Positions 27,957 through 37,164 are shown, counted from the first letter of the stretch. The stretch: 64,000 nt of DNA from Hyphomicrobium sp. (GCA_013141015.1 JABFRT010000025.1:16301-80300); one strand, 5' to 3'. Notes: generated by a model not told the origin, from the sequence alone. A program made the numbers and translations.

Positions 27957-28886
27957 ATGACCAACATCGATGATCTCAGCGCTGAAGCCAATATTGACGA
28001 GCATTTGAAAAGTCTGCGCCCGCGCCTCGATCTGTCACGCCGCGAAACGATTGTTGCAGCGCTTGCCAGCAGCTTTGCAGCCGCCACCCAGCCGATTGCC
28101 GCCGAGACGCGGATTGTGACAGACACCACCGGCCTCGTTGCCGGAGAAGTCAAAATCAAATCCGGCGATATCGAGTTACCCGCCTACCGCGCCATGCCTT
28201 CAGCGAGCGGGCCTTCAGCGAGCGGGCCCTCAGCGAGCGGGCCGTTCCCGGTTGTGCTGGTCGTGCAGGAAATCTTCGGCGTCCATGAACACATCCGCGA
28301 TGTCTGCCGCAGGCTCGCAAAACTCGGCTACATGGCCATCGCGCCAGAGCTCTATGTCCGTCAGGGCGACGTCTCGAACTTGAAAAGCATCGATGACATT
28401 CGCGTCGTCGTCGCCAAAGTTCCAGATGCGCAAGTGATGAGCGATCTCGATGCGGCGGTTGCGTTCGCCAAGGAAAGCGGCATGGGCGACGTGGCGCGGC
28501 TTGCAATCACCGGGTTCTGCTGGGGCGGGCGCATCACCTGGCTGTACACAGCCCACAATCCGAAGATTAAAGCTGGCGTTGCGTGGTACGGGCGTCTCGT
28601 TGGTGAGGCCAATGCGTTAACACCGCTGCATCCCGTTGACATCGCCGCGAAGCTGAATGCGCCGGTACTCGGATTATACGGCGGCGCGGACACCGGCATA
28701 CCGCTCGATACGATTGAAACAATGCGCGCCGCGTGTGCGGCAGCATCCAAAACCTGCGAGATCAAAGTCTACGACGCAACACCGCATGCCTTCCACGCCG
28801 ACTACCGGCCGAGTTTCCGCCCCGAGGCCGCGAAAGACGGTTGGTTGAAAATGCTGGCGTGGTTCAAGCAGAACGGGGTTGGGTGA
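27957..28886 (+). CDS. Dienelactone hydrolase family protein with Tat-like signal
   Basis: A 309-residue alpha/beta hydrolase of the dienelactone hydrolase family. The catalytic triad is Cys188 (GFCWGG), Asp245 (GGADTGIP) and His277 (TPHAFHAD). A twin-arginine pattern (LSRRETIV) followed by a hydrophobic stretch (residues 27-50) suggests Tat export of the folded enzyme. A 15-base tandem repeat at 28197-28245 encodes three ASGPS/ASGP units just before the conserved core ([18 protein letters not shown]). The natural ester or lactone substrate is unknown. Start at ATG 27957. Confidence 0.88.
   Translation: MTNIDDLSAEANIDEHLKSLRPRLDLSRRETIVAALASSFAAATQPIAAETRIVTDTTGLVAGEVKIKSGDIELPAYRAMPSASGPSASGPSASGPFPVVLVVQEIFGVHEHIRDVCRRLAKLGYMAIAPELYVRQGDVSNLKSIDDIRVVVAKVPDAQVMSDLDAAVAFAKESGMGDVARLAITGFCWGGRITWLYTAHNPKIKAGVAWYGRLVGEANALTPLHPVDIAAKLNAPVLGLYGGADTGIPLDTIETMRAACAAASKTCEIKVYDATPHAFHADYRPSFRPEAAKDGWLKMLAWFKQNGVG
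28197..28245 (+). repeat. 15-base tandem repeat inside hydrolase gene
   Basis: Three near-identical copies of CTTCAGCGAGCGGGC, in frame, adding Ser-Ala-Ser-Gly-Pro units between the signal region and the catalytic domain. Copies differ by single bases. Its length may vary between strains. Confidence 0.8.
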
Positions 28887-29098
28887 GTCTAGGGTATGCG
28901 CCGGTTGCGCGTCATTTTCGAAGCCGCGTCATGGATTTCTTGAAGCGTGTGGTTCCGGTCTGAGGCCGGCCGCACGGGGCGCAGGGCATCAACTGGCGCA
29001 CTGACGCCACCACAAGCTTGCCAGGCTGCCTGTTTGGGCTACGATCCGGTTGCGTGTGGACCAAGCCGGTGGTCGCCAGCACGCCACAGAGGCACGCG

Positions 29099-29494
29099 AT
29101 GAAATACATCACGCTCATTGCCATGTTGGCCGTCACGCTGATCGTCGCGGGCGGCGGTCTGCCGAAGGGCAGCGTTGGCGGCCCAATGATGCTCACTTTG
29201 ATTTTCCTGTGCGCGGCGCTGGCGGCCGGCCTCTATGAGGCGTGGTCTGCGAGGCGCGGCGTGGTTGGCTGGATTGTGAGCGTGGTGGTGGCATTCTTCG
29301 GCGGTCTGGTCGGCGCTTTTGTTGGCGCCATGATATTGGAGAGCCTGCTTGTGCTTCTGCTGCCGTTCATGAAACTCGAAGGCTCACTCATGACCACCGG
29401 AGGCCTGCCGCTCTATATCGACATCAACGCGCAGATGATCTTCACAATGCTCGGCGCGTGGGGCGCTCTGCAACTCGTCAATAGGTGGCGGTGA
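29099..29494 (+). CDS. Small integral membrane protein, unknown function
   Basis: A 131-residue protein with four hydrophobic segments (near residues 5-22, 29-46, 57-82 and 105-125; start MKYITLIAMLAVTLIVAGGG). AGAGG sits before the ATG at 29099. No conserved family was recognised. Confidence 0.65.
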   Translation: MKYITLIAMLAVTLIVAGGGLPKGSVGGPMMLTLIFLCAALAAGLYEAWSARRGVVGWIVSVVVAFFGGLVGAFVGAMILESLLVLLLPFMKLEGSLMTTGGLPLYIDINAQMIFTMLGAWGALQLVNRWR

Positions 29495-29872
29495 GTATTT
29501 GGGCGTGGGCGTCAGAGCGTGATGTTGCGGGCGCTTAACACTGTCATCCTAGCCCTTGTGGCTAGGATCCATTCATCCACTTGCGCCGGAGTGTGCGGCC
29601 CGATGGATCCCAGGTACGGACCTGGCTTTCGATGCTGCGCATCGGCCCCCTGGGATGGCAGCGGTGGGCGTGGCGCGCGGCTCAGACTCTCACCGTCATG
29701 GCCGCACCCGCAAAGGCGGGCGTAAACTGTGACGGCCACCCACGACAAGCATCAAAGAGCGTGGTGCTGCGCTCACGTTCTGTGCCCACCACAACCGTCA
29801 TCCCCGCGCAGGCGGGGATCCGGTCAAGGTTGCCATTTGAGCTTCATCGCGGGCCTGGACGGATCCCCTAAG
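29495..29872. repeat. Interspersed repeat-rich region left of IS30
   Basis: No gene. It contains palindromes such as CCTAGC-CCTTGTG-GCTAGG and CATCCCCGC-GCA-GGCGGGGATCC (29800-29824) and the segment GTGTGCGGCCCGATGGATCCC (29588-29608). The latter recurs with changes at about 31358-31382, marking a dispersed repeat family. The IS30 element sits directly at its right border. Confidence 0.6.
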
Positions 29873-30895
29873 TTCACAAACGAAGTGCAACACCTTGTGG
29901 GTGAGGTGTTGCCATGGGAACCGCCTACAAACAACTGTCACTTGAGGACCGGTGCCAGATTGCCCGTCTTCACCAAGACGGGTGTTCGATCCGCAAAATC
30001 GCGGCAAGTTTGGATCGCGCGCCATCGACGTTTGCTCGCGAACTGAAGCGCAACACCGGCCGCAAGGTCGGCTACAAACCGGCCTACGCCAGCGAACAAA
30101 CCAAAGCCCGGCGCTGGAAGGGCTCAAAGCTCGAACGTCAGGCGGCGTTGCGCCAAGATGTCCTTGCCCGCCTGACCGCCGGGTGGTCGCCCGAGCAAAT
30201 CGCCGGCCGCATGGCGCGCGACAACGGCGGTACATCCGTCAGCTACGAAACCATCTATCGCTTCATCTATGCTGAAATTGCACGCACAAAGACTTCTCCT
30301 GGCGGCACTATCTGCCGCGCGCAAAAGCAAACGCGGCAGGCGCGGGCGGCCCGGCGGAAGCCCTGCCAGCTTCATCGAAAAGCGTGTTTCCATTGATCAA
30401 CGCGGCGCTGACGCCGATGATCGTGCAAACCCAGGTCATTGGGAGGCCGATCTCATGGGCTTTGCAAAATACGGCCAGAACGTCCTCGCGCTGCACGAGC
30501 GCCACTCGCGTTTTCTTATGGCAACCCGCCCGCAAAATAAAACCGCCGGTCTCATTGCACGCCATCTCGAAAGCTTGCTCGCCCCGCTGCCACCTGAACT
30601 CCGCAGATCGCTGACCTTCGATAATGGGACCAAATTTGCGCGCCACTATTGGCTGCACGAAATCGGCCTCGAAACCTTTTTCTGCGACCCATACTCGCCC
30701 TGGCAGAAGGGCGGCATCGAAAACGCTATCGGTAGGATCCGAAGGCTTCTACCGAGGAAAACCGACCTCGATACGATCTCCGAAAAGCGCTTCCTGGCCT
30801 TCATCAAGGCCTACAATCGAACGCCGCGCAAATGCCTTGACTACAGAACGCCCGCAGAGCTTATTCTCGAAAAACTGTTGCACTTCGAATGTGAA
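29873..30895 (+). mobile_element. IS30-family insertion sequence
   Basis: About 1.02 kb, bounded by imperfect inverted repeats: left TTCACAAACGAAGTGCAACA (29873-29892) and right, as the reverse complement of 30876-30895, TTCACATTCGAAGTGCAACA (18 of 20 identical). It carries one transposase gene, broken by two single-base lesions. No clear target duplication is visible. It is flanked by palindromic intergenic repeats, a common target type for IS30 elements. Confidence 0.85.
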
Positions 30896-30922
30896 TCCAC
30901 ATCCCGGCCTTCGCCGGGATGA
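29914..30922 (+). pseudogene. IS30 transposase, frameshifted
   Basis: DDE transposase of the IS30 family. The N-terminal helix-turn-helix is intact (LEDRCQIARLHQDGCSIRKI). The catalytic domain has the first Asp in GHWEADLM, the second in TFDNGTKF and the Glu in WQKGGIENAIGR. Two one-base deletions, near 30293 (AAAGAC for AAAGGAC) and near 30323 (four A instead of five), throw the reading into other frames for about 30 bases and then back, so the protein reads as 29914-30292 and 30324-30922. The stop codon (30920-30922) lies outside the right inverted repeat, so the last residues come from host DNA. Either a dead copy or two sequencing errors. Confidence 0.85.
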
Positions 30923-31022
30923 CGGACTTTGAGGTCAGGTGTGGTGGGACAACGGGGTATAACGCCATCGCTCTGCCCGAATCGTCGGGCTGCTTCTTTC
31001 GTCACCAGGAGGTAATTTCTAA

Positions 31023-31262
31023 GTGTTTTACTCGCGAGAAAACATTTCACTTACTCAATTACCTGATACCAGTCCGGCGACATTGCGAAAATTGAGCGAC
31101 GAAGATCTTGCGCGCTTTATCGGCGGCTGGCGTGTCGGTACTGCAGAGTATATTAACGGCACGGCAGAATTGGCGAGACGTCAAGGATTGCCAACAATCA
31201 AGATTGCAGTCGCAGCATTGATCGTCTCGATTGTTGCCCTCGTTGCCTCTTTACTAAAATAG
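31023..31262 (+). CDS. Small membrane-anchored protein, unknown
   Basis: A 79-residue protein starting with GTG, with an excellent AGGAGG site ten bases upstream. It has a charged N-terminal part (LSDEDLARFIGGWRVGTAEY) and a single C-terminal membrane helix (IKIAVAALIVSIVALVASLL). A/T-rich compared with core genes. Nothing in its sequence suggests a function. Confidence 0.55.
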   Translation: MFYSRENISLTQLPDTSPATLRKLSDEDLARFIGGWRVGTAEYINGTAELARRQGLPTIKIAVAALIVSIVALVASLLK

Positions 31263-31269
31263 CGGCCAA

Positions 31270-31410
31270 CTTGCTCTGACGTCAATATTGGCATCCTGGC
31301 TCTTGTTGCTAGAGCCTGCCGGCGCGAAGGCGGGGGCTCTATTCTTCCGCTTGCGATGGAGTATGCGGCCCGATGGGTCCCGGGCACAAGGCCCGGGATG
31401 ACGGCTGTGG
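31270..31410. repeat. Interspersed repeat copy right of IS30
   Basis: Palindromic intergenic sequence (GGGTCCCGGGCACAAGGCCCGGGATGAC) with the related segment GTATGCGGCCCGATGGGTCCC. It shares the core of the repeat left of the IS element. Confidence 0.55.
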
Positions 31411-31420
31411 GTGTGGCGGT

Positions 31421-31606
31421 CTATTCCGCCGATTGCAGGGTGTTTGCGAGGTCGTGGCCGGGCGTGCCGGGTGGCAACGGCTTGTTGTCGGCATGATAGA
31501 GCGCGATGGCTTCGTCCACGACTTGGCAAAGCTCATCGAACACAGCGCGTTCGTCGCTGCCATGACATCCGCCAAGCAGAGGCCCGGGCGCACTTCCGAT
31601 ATACAC
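31421..31606 (-). CDS. HicB-like antitoxin-type protein, start damaged
   Basis: The 61 residues from a GTG at 31606 (YIGSAPGPLLGGCHGSDERA, then AVFDELCQVVDEAIALYHAD) match HicB-type proteins. The natural N-terminus should be about 20 residues longer: the frame continues upstream through QLPYVKIVEWSEEDQ but meets TAG near 31664 with no ATG, GTG or TTG in between. So the start codon seems lost, or the protein is short. No HicA toxin gene was found nearby. It lies directly downstream of the 91-residue unknown gene. Confidence 0.55.
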   Translation of the reverse strand: MYIGSAPGPLLGGCHGSDERAVFDELCQVVDEAIALYHADNKPLPPGTPGHDLANTLQSAE

Positions 31607-31655
31607 CTGGTCTTCTTCAGACCATTCAACGATTTTGACGTAGGGAAGCTGTGAT

Positions 31656-31931
31656 TCAAATTTCTACTCTACCATTGCGGTGGACAATGAAGCTCGACGA
31701 AACGGGGAAACGGGAAAATTCGTGGGAACCATCGTCTACTGCTATACTTATGTGAATGTACTCCTCAGAATTTTCCGACAGGTTGACTTCGAACTGATGC
31801 CGATTCTCGCCTTCGCCGCGATCAAAGGTTATCCGTTTCTTGACCAATTCCATCTCCAGAAACGCTAGGGACTTACGGCTCCAGGCAAGAATTTCATCAG
31901 ATAACAGTTTGCGAAGTTCATCCTCTGACAT
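31656..31931 (-). CDS. Unknown 91-residue protein overlapping scpA 3' end
   Basis: A 91-residue protein ([20 protein letters not shown], then a beta-rich acidic end [13 protein letters not shown]). Its ATG lies 67 bases inside the open frame of scpA, in another frame. AGG lies nine bases upstream. The end is followed immediately by the HicB-like frame. It is more A/T-rich than scpA. No family was recognised. It appears to be part of DNA joined to scpA by a rearrangement. Confidence 0.5.
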   Translation of the reverse strand: MSEDELRKLLSDEILAWSRKSLAFLEMELVKKRITFDRGEGENRHQFEVNLSENSEEYIHISIAVDDGSHEFSRFPVSSSFIVHRNGRVEI

Positions 31932-34036
31932 GATTGGCCTATGACGGGGCCGAACACGGCTTTGGCGCCCATGCGGTAGAGTTCGTCGTAGTCCGCGGGT
32001 GGGATCACGCCGCCGACGACGATCATGATGTCGCCGCGGCCTTCCTTGTCGAGAGCGGCTTTCAATTCCGGCACCAGCGTCAAATGTCCGGCGGTCAAGG
32101 ATGACACGCCGACCACATGCACGTCGTTCTCCACCGCTTGGCGCGCGGCTTCATCAGCGGTCGCGAACAGCGGCCCGATATCGACGTCAAAGCCCAAGTC
32201 CGCGAACGCCGAGGCGATGACTTTCTGGCCGCGGTCGTGGCCGTCCTGGCCGAGCTTGGCAATAAGGATACGCGGACGGCGGCCGTCGTTCTTGTCGAAC
32301 GCTTCGACCAATTTCTTGACGCGATCCATGCTGGGATTCATCGCCGCTTCCTTTTTGTAGACGCCGCTGATCGCGCGGATTTCCGCCTTGTGCCGGGTGA
32401 AGACCTTCTCCAGCGCGAACGAGATTTCGCCGACCGTCGCCATTTTGCGTGCGGCTTTGACGGCGAGGTCGAGCAGGTTGGCGTTGCCCTTCGCGCCTTC
32501 GGTCAAGGCGTCAAGCGCTGCCTGCACGTCCGCTTCGTTGCGCTCTGCGCGCAGCCGGGCGAGCTTGGCCAGCTGCTGTTCGCGCACGCTCTTGTTGTCA
32601 ACTTTCAGGAAGTTGATCTCGCGGTCGCCCTTGATCTTGAACTTGTTGATGCCGGTGATCGTCTGGCGGCCGGCGTCGATGCGCGCCTGGGTGCGGGCGG
32701 CCGCTTCCTCGATACGCATCTTCGGAATGCCGAGCGCGATGGCTTTGGCCATGCCGCCGGTTTCTTCGATTTCCTTGATGTGCTCCATCGCCTTCATCGC
32801 GAGGTCATAGGTCAGGCGTTCGACGTAGTGGCTGCCACCCCACGGATCGATGGTGCGCGTGGTGCCGCTTTCCTGCTGCAGCAGCAGCTGGGTGTTGCGG
32901 GCGATGCGGGCCGAGAAGTCGGTCGGCAGCGCAATCGCTTCATCGAGGCCGTTGGTGTGAAGAGACTGTGTGTGGCCTTGCGTGGCGGCCATCGCTTCCA
33001 AACACGTGCGCGTGGCGTTGTTGAAAATATCCTGCGCGGTCAGCGACCAGCCAGAGGTTTGCGAATGTGTGCGCAGTGACAGCGAACGCGCGTCCTTCGG
33101 GTTGAATTCTTGCCTTATCAACTTCGCCCACAAAAGCCGCGCGGCGCGCATCTTGGCGATTTCCATGAAGTAGTTCATGCCAATCGCCCAGAAGAACGAC
33201 AATCTGGGTGCGAACGCATCGACATCCATGCCCGACGCCACGCCCGCGCGCACGTATTCGATGCCGTCAGCAATCGTGTAGCCGAGTTCGAGGTCGGCGG
33301 TCGCGCCGGCTTCCTGCATGTGATAGCCGGAAATCGAGATCGAATTGAACTTCGGCATGTGCTGAGCGGTGTAGGCGAAAATATCCGACACGATGCGCAT
33401 CGAAGGTGCGGGCGGATAAATGTAGGTGTTGCGCACCATGAACTCTTTCAGAATGTCGTTCTGAATGGTGCCCGCGAGTTTGGAAGGCGGCACGCCTTGC
33501 TCTTCACCCGCCACGATGTACAGAGCCAGGATCGGCAGCACCGCGCCGTTCATGGTCATCGACACGGTCATGTCCTGCAGCGGAATGCCGTCGAACAGCG
33601 TGCGCATGTCGTAGATTGAATCGATCGCAACGCCGGCCATGCCGACATCGCCCTTGACGCGCGGGTGGTCTGAATCGTAGCCGCGGTGGGTCGCGAGATC
33701 GAAGGCGATGGACAGGCCCTTCTGGCCGGCGGCGATGTTGCGGCGGTAGAAGGCGTTGCTGTCTTCAGCCGTCGAGAAGCCTGCGTATTGGCGGATGGTC
33801 CACGGCTGCAGCGCGTACATGGCCGGGTAGGGGCCGCGCACGTATGGCGCGATGCCGGGCAGGGTGTCGAGGAAGTCGAGACCCTTGGTGTCCGCGCCGG
33901 TGTAGACCGGCTTCACCGGAATGCCCTCCGGCGTCTCCCAGATATGGCCCTCAGGCAGCGCTGGTGGCCGGCTCGCGGACCGCGTGTCGCCAGCGCCAGC
34001 AAGGTCTACTTTGGTGAAATCTGGGATCGAGGACAT
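31865..34036 (-). CDS. scpA: Methylmalonyl-CoA mutase large subunit, altered C-terminus
   Basis: A 723-residue adenosylcobalamin-dependent mutase that converts (R)-methylmalonyl-CoA to succinyl-CoA. The substrate barrel ([32 protein letters not shown]) and the cobalamin domain with the DxHxxG motif (GQDGHDRGQ) are intact. The very end is not: after AVFGP the family normally continues with (G)T-IP and a final helix of about 25 residues, but here the frame reads [14 protein letters not shown]... to a stop 26 residues later, in sequence shared with the unrelated 91-residue ORF. The breakpoint is near 31945. Activity of the truncated protein is uncertain. The start at 34036 is preferred over 34222. 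The partner mutA lies 9 kb away. Confidence 0.93.
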   Translation of the reverse strand: MSSIPDFTKVDLAGAGDTRSASRPPALPEGHIWETPEGIPVKPVYTGADTKGLDFLDTLPGIAPYVRGPYPAMYALQPWTIRQYAGFSTAEDSNAFYRRNIAAGQKGLSIAFDLATHRGYDSDHPRVKGDVGMAGVAIDSIYDMRTLFDGIPLQDMTVSMTMNGAVLPILALYIVAGEEQGVPPSKLAGTIQNDILKEFMVRNTYIYPPAPSMRIVSDIFAYTAQHMPKFNSISISGYHMQEAGATADLELGYTIADGIEYVRAGVASGMDVDAFAPRLSFFWAIGMNYFMEIAKMRAARLLWAKLIRQEFNPKDARSLSLRTHSQTSGWSLTAQDIFNNATRTCLEAMAATQGHTQSLHTNGLDEAIALPTDFSARIARNTQLLLQQESGTTRTIDPWGGSHYVERLTYDLAMKAMEHIKEIEETGGMAKAIALGIPKMRIEEAAARTQARIDAGRQTITGINKFKIKGDREINFLKVDNKSVREQQLAKLARLRAERNEADVQAALDALTEGAKGNANLLDLAVKAARKMATVGEISFALEKVFTRHKAEIRAISGVYKKEAAMNPSMDRVKKLVEAFDKNDGRRPRILIAKLGQDGHDRGQKVIASAFADLGFDVDIGPLFATADEAARQAVENDVHVVGVSSLTAGHLTLVPELKAALDKEGRGDIMIVVGGVIPPADYDELYRMGAKAVFGPVIGQSCQRMNFANCYLMKFLPGAVSP

Positions 34037-34259
34037 GAGCGCTTTTTCCAAGTGATATTCTTGTTGTGTTCTCTGGCTGTTTGGTAGCACGGGCCCGGCC
34101 GTTTGGCGATGCGGCACTCGTCCAAGATCGGGCCGGGGGCGGGTCCTGGCGATACGAGCAATGTCACGCCGGGTATTTACGGTTTTTGGCGGCCTTTTAC
34201 GCTGAACCCTGGTGCGTGGCATACGGCAATGTCTGTCCCATGCAAATCATGTGTTGGGG

Positions 34260-35153
34260 ATGGCCTGGATGATCGCGGCGGCGGTAAAGCGGAAGTATGG
34301 GGCCGCCGATTGGCATGCGTTTCAGATCCGGCTTGAGGATTGGGCGTGCCAATGGAGCGCGCGGCATGGCCCGGCAATGCGCTTCGCCCATGAGTTCGTG
34401 CGCTTTGGCATCAAGCAGGCGTGGGCCTGCTTATTCGGCGCGCTGATGCTGGCGCTGCTCATCGGCACGCATTTTCTGTATCCGAAGGGGGCTGTGATTG
34501 CGCGCTATGATTTTTTGGTGCTGGCGGCGTTCGCCGTACAATTGGCGATGCTGGCGCTGAAACTGGAAACGCGCGAGGAAGCCAAAGTCATCCTGGTGTT
34601 TCACATTGTTGGAACGGTAATGGAGATTTTTAAGACCTCGGCCGGCTCGTGGGTCTATCCGGAGCAGAGCGTTTTGCGCATTGCGGGCGTGCCGCTGTTC
34701 ACGGGGTTCATGTATGCAGCCGTTGGATCGTACATTGCACGCTGCTGGCGGCTGTTTGATTTCCGTTTCACGCGGCATCCGCCGCTGTGGGCGCTGTCGG
34801 TTCTGGCGGGCGCGATCTATGTGAATTTTTTCACCCACCATTACGTGGCAGACGTGCGCGTGCTTTTATTTACCGTTGCCGCATTGCTGCTCGGGCCGGG
34901 CTGGATACACTTCAAAGTTTGGCGCGAGCATCGCCGCATGCCGCTGTTGCTCGGGCTGGTGCTGGTCGCGCTTTTCATTTGGTTCGCGGAAAACATCGGC
35001 ACGTTTACGGCCGCCTGGGTCTATCCGAGCCAGGCGCGCGGATGGCACGCCGTCAGCATCGCCAAGCTCGGCTCGTGGTTTCTGCTGATGATTATTTCGT
35101 ATGTTCTGGTTGCAAGCGTCAACCGGCCAAGGCGGCAATCACTCGCCGCTTAA
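34260..35153 (+). CDS. DUF817 family membrane protein
   Basis: A 297-residue integral membrane protein with about eight helices (from residue 55 on). The stretch KTSAGSWVYPEQSVLRIAGV and the later ENIGTFTAAWVYPSQARGWH are the paired signature of DUF817. Function unknown. The start is uncertain: ATG at 34260 or a GTG at 34212. Divergent from scpA. Confidence 0.82.
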   Translation: MAWMIAAAVKRKYGAADWHAFQIRLEDWACQWSARHGPAMRFAHEFVRFGIKQAWACLFGALMLALLIGTHFLYPKGAVIARYDFLVLAAFAVQLAMLALKLETREEAKVILVFHIVGTVMEIFKTSAGSWVYPEQSVLRIAGVPLFTGFMYAAVGSYIARCWRLFDFRFTRHPPLWALSVLAGAIYVNFFTHHYVADVRVLLFTVAALLLGPGWIHFKVWREHRRMPLLLGLVLVALFIWFAENIGTFTAAWVYPSQARGWHAVSIAKLGSWFLLMIISYVLVASVNRPRRQSLAA

Positions 35154-35162
35154 ATCAGCCGC

Positions 35163-35747
35163 TCAAATCAAATGCGTGCCGGCATAGATTTCGGCAACTG
35201 GAAACTCAGCGCCGATGCTGTCGAGGCGGACGCTTTCGCCGGTTTCTGAGACGACGCCGGTTTTAGGCCATCCGCCTTCGGGCAAGCGGTGGAAGACTTC
35301 GGCCCGGACACTTTCGCTTTCGACAATCATGATTTCGGCGAGCGATGTGATAGTTGAAAGTGCATAGATGCTGTCCCAGGTATCCTGCCGGTTGCTAGGC
35401 GACATCACTTCGATAATCAGCACGGGATCGGGGAAGGTTTTGGCGGAAGTCGGCGGTGCGCACGTGACGGCAAGGTCGGGCGCGCGCACGTTGTCGTTGG
35501 CGTGCATCTGCGGTTGAATGGGGGCCTCGGTGCCGACCCGGCACGGCATTTTCTTGGCCCGCAGATGAGCCCCGATCAGGTAGGCCAAGTTCGCCTGGAT
35601 CGTCGCATGCGTGCCGCTCGCCGGTGACATGGCGCGCACTTCGCCGTGGACCAGTTCCATTTTACCCAAATGACCGCCGCCATCCCAATCGATGAATTCT
35701 CCGGCGGTCATGTGTGGCGTGGTTTTCGGCTCGGCGCCGTCGTCCAT
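35163..35747 (-). CDS. Uma2 family (DUF820) restriction endonuclease-like protein
   Basis: A 194-residue protein of the Uma2/DUF820 family with a PD-(D/E)XK-like fold. Visible elements: MTAGEFIDWD, GKMELVHGEV (Glu), APDLAVTC (Asp) and VLIIEVMSPSNRQDTWD (Glu). The usual Lys/EYW segment downstream is altered (LAEIMIVESESVRAEVFHRL), so nuclease activity is uncertain. The family is abundant in cyanobacteria and patchy in Alphaproteobacteria, so it may be acquired. The ATG at 35747 (MDDGAEPKTTP) is chosen; 35972 is much longer than the family. It converges with DUF817. Confidence 0.8.
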   Translation of the reverse strand: MDDGAEPKTTPHMTAGEFIDWDGGGHLGKMELVHGEVRAMSPASGTHATIQANLAYLIGAHLRAKKMPCRVGTEAPIQPQMHANDNVRAPDLAVTCAPPTSAKTFPDPVLIIEVMSPSNRQDTWDSIYALSTITSLAEIMIVESESVRAEVFHRLPEGGWPKTGVVSETGESVRLDSIGAEFPVAEIYAGTHLI

Positions 35748-35835
35748 TATATGCTCCAGCGGCGTATAGAACCCTTCGAGACTAGCATAGTGGTGTGGCC
35801 GTGGCGATATTTTGCCGAGCTGGTTTAACCAAGTG

Positions 35836-36450
35836 CTACCCCGGCTTGCCGCGCCAGATCTGTTTGATGCGGGCGTCGCGGCCGCAGCCGGCGCGGTAAT
35901 ATTTATAGCGGATCGGGTTGGTTTTATAGAAGTCCGGGTCGGGTGCGGGCGTAAAAGCGGACGCCTTCGCAATCTCGACCACGACCGGTTTCATCAGCTG
36001 CGCCACCGTGTTTTGCTTGCTCTCTTCCGCCAGCTTTTTCTGATCGTCGTTATAGACGAAAATCGCTGGACGATATTCCGGACCGCGATCACAAAACTGC
36101 CCGTCCGCGTCGAACGGATCGACGTGCATCCAATAGTAGTCGAGCAGGTCTTTGTAACTGACGACGGTGGGGTCGTATTTGACGGTGACGACTTCGGTGT
36201 CGCCGGTTGTGCCGGAATGGATCTCGTCCAACGTCGGGTTTTCGACAGTGCCGCCCATGAAGCCGGGGGTCGTTTCGACGACACCCTTGACGGCATCGAA
36301 GTCGCGTTCGACGCACCAATAACAGCCGGCGCCGAAGGTCGCGATCTCGGTTGGCCCCATTGCAACCAGGGTTGCGGCCGGGACCTCGGGTGCGGCGTTG
36401 GCCGCAAATAAAAACGCGAAAATGGACGCAGCTATGGGCAAGCGGAACAT
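35836..36450 (-). CDS. msrA: Peptide-methionine (S)-S-oxide reductase MsrA, exported
   Basis: A 204-residue thiol enzyme that reduces the S form of methionine sulfoxide in proteins. The catalytic Cys43 lies in AGCYWC (usually GCFWC), followed by the conserved GGTVENPTLDEIHSGTTGD and the YDPTVVSYKDLL region. It has a signal peptide (residues 1-20), so it acts outside the cytoplasm. It is co-directional with msrB, 154 bases downstream of it. The C-terminal RAGCGRDARI may hold the resolving Cys. Confidence 0.92.
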   Translation of the reverse strand: MFRLPIAASIFAFLFAANAAPEVPAATLVAMGPTEIATFGAGCYWCVERDFDAVKGVVETTPGFMGGTVENPTLDEIHSGTTGDTEVVTVKYDPTVVSYKDLLDYYWMHVDPFDADGQFCDRGPEYRPAIFVYNDDQKKLAEESKQNTVAQLMKPVVVEIAKASAFTPAPDPDFYKTNPIRYKYYRAGCGRDARIKQIWRGKPG

Positions 36451-36603
36451 GGGTCCGACCTCAAAATTGTGACGGGGTTTGGCTGGGGTGGGAACCCTCC
36501 CCCGGTCCGGGCAGACCAGGGAGGGATTGTGTGAGGGAGCACGGGGGAGCGTTTTCCCTCACTCGATTCTCCGGAGGGACGGCCGGAGAGGATGATCGAT
36601 CTC

Positions 36604-37107
36604 CTACGTGGAGGCCTTAGGCACAAATTTCAAGGCCACGCCGTTCATGCAATAGCGCAGCCCCGTCGGTTGCGGCCCGTCTTCAAAAACGTGGCCCAAA
36701 TGGCCGCCGCAGCGGCTGCAATGGACTTCTGTCCGGGTAGAGAAAAAGCTTTTGTCGATCGACGTGCCAATGGCCTTATCGAGCGGCTTGAAAAAGCTGG
36801 GCCAGCCGGTGCCGCTGTCGAATTTGGCATCGGAGGCAAACAACGGCAGATCACATCCCGCGCAATTGTACATGCCGGGATCATATTTCTTATCGAGCGG
36901 CGAGGTTCCAGCCCGCTCAGTTCCGTGCTTGCGCAACACGTTATATTGCTCAGGAGACAGTGTGCTTTTCCATTCGGCATCGGATTTCATGATTTCAAAC
37001 CTTGCTTGCGCAGTTTCCGCCTCTGCGCTGGGTGTTGCCAGTCTAGCCGCAGTCAGCCCTCCGGCAATAGCGAGGCTGAATTTGGTAAAGTCGCGCCGGG
37101 AGTACAT
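36604..37107 (-). CDS. msrB: Peptide-methionine (R)-S-oxide reductase MsrB, Tat-type signal
   Basis: A 167-residue enzyme that reduces the R form of methionine sulfoxide. The zinc Cys are C82 and C85 (CAGC) and C130 and C133 (CSRC), and the catalytic Cys is C153 (GLRYCMNGVAL). A twin-arginine motif (SRRDFTKF) with a hydrophobic helix (residues 1-30) indicates Tat export. GAGGAT lies six bases before the ATG. msrA follows on the same strand, and both enzymes would act in the envelope. Confidence 0.94.
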   Translation of the reverse strand: MYSRRDFTKFSLAIAGGLTAARLATPSAEAETAQARFEIMKSDAEWKSTLSPEQYNVLRKHGTERAGTSPLDKKYDPGMYNCAGCDLPLFASDAKFDSGTGWPSFFKPLDKAIGTSIDKSFFSTRTEVHCSRCGGHLGHVFEDGPQPTGLRYCMNGVALKFVPKAST

Positions 37108-37136
37108 TCGCGTATCCTCAATCGTTCAGGGGGTCC

Positions 37137-37164
37137 GGAGGTTCAAGTCCACCGGCTCTGACCA
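37137..37164 (+). other. tRNA 3'-end-like remnant (T arm, acceptor arm, CCA)
   Basis: GGAGG, loop TTCAAGT, CCACC (four of five T-stem pairs), then GGCTCTG, discriminator A and CCA. This is the 3' part of a tRNA gene; the 5' half is missing, since the sequence before it is msrB. It may be the scar of an element that integrated in a tRNA gene, or chance. No full tRNA was found. Confidence 0.4.

Noticed and set aside
31373..31654. Plus-strand ORF over the HicB-like region
   Set aside because: The minus strand matches the HicB family; the plus frame has no recognisable features.
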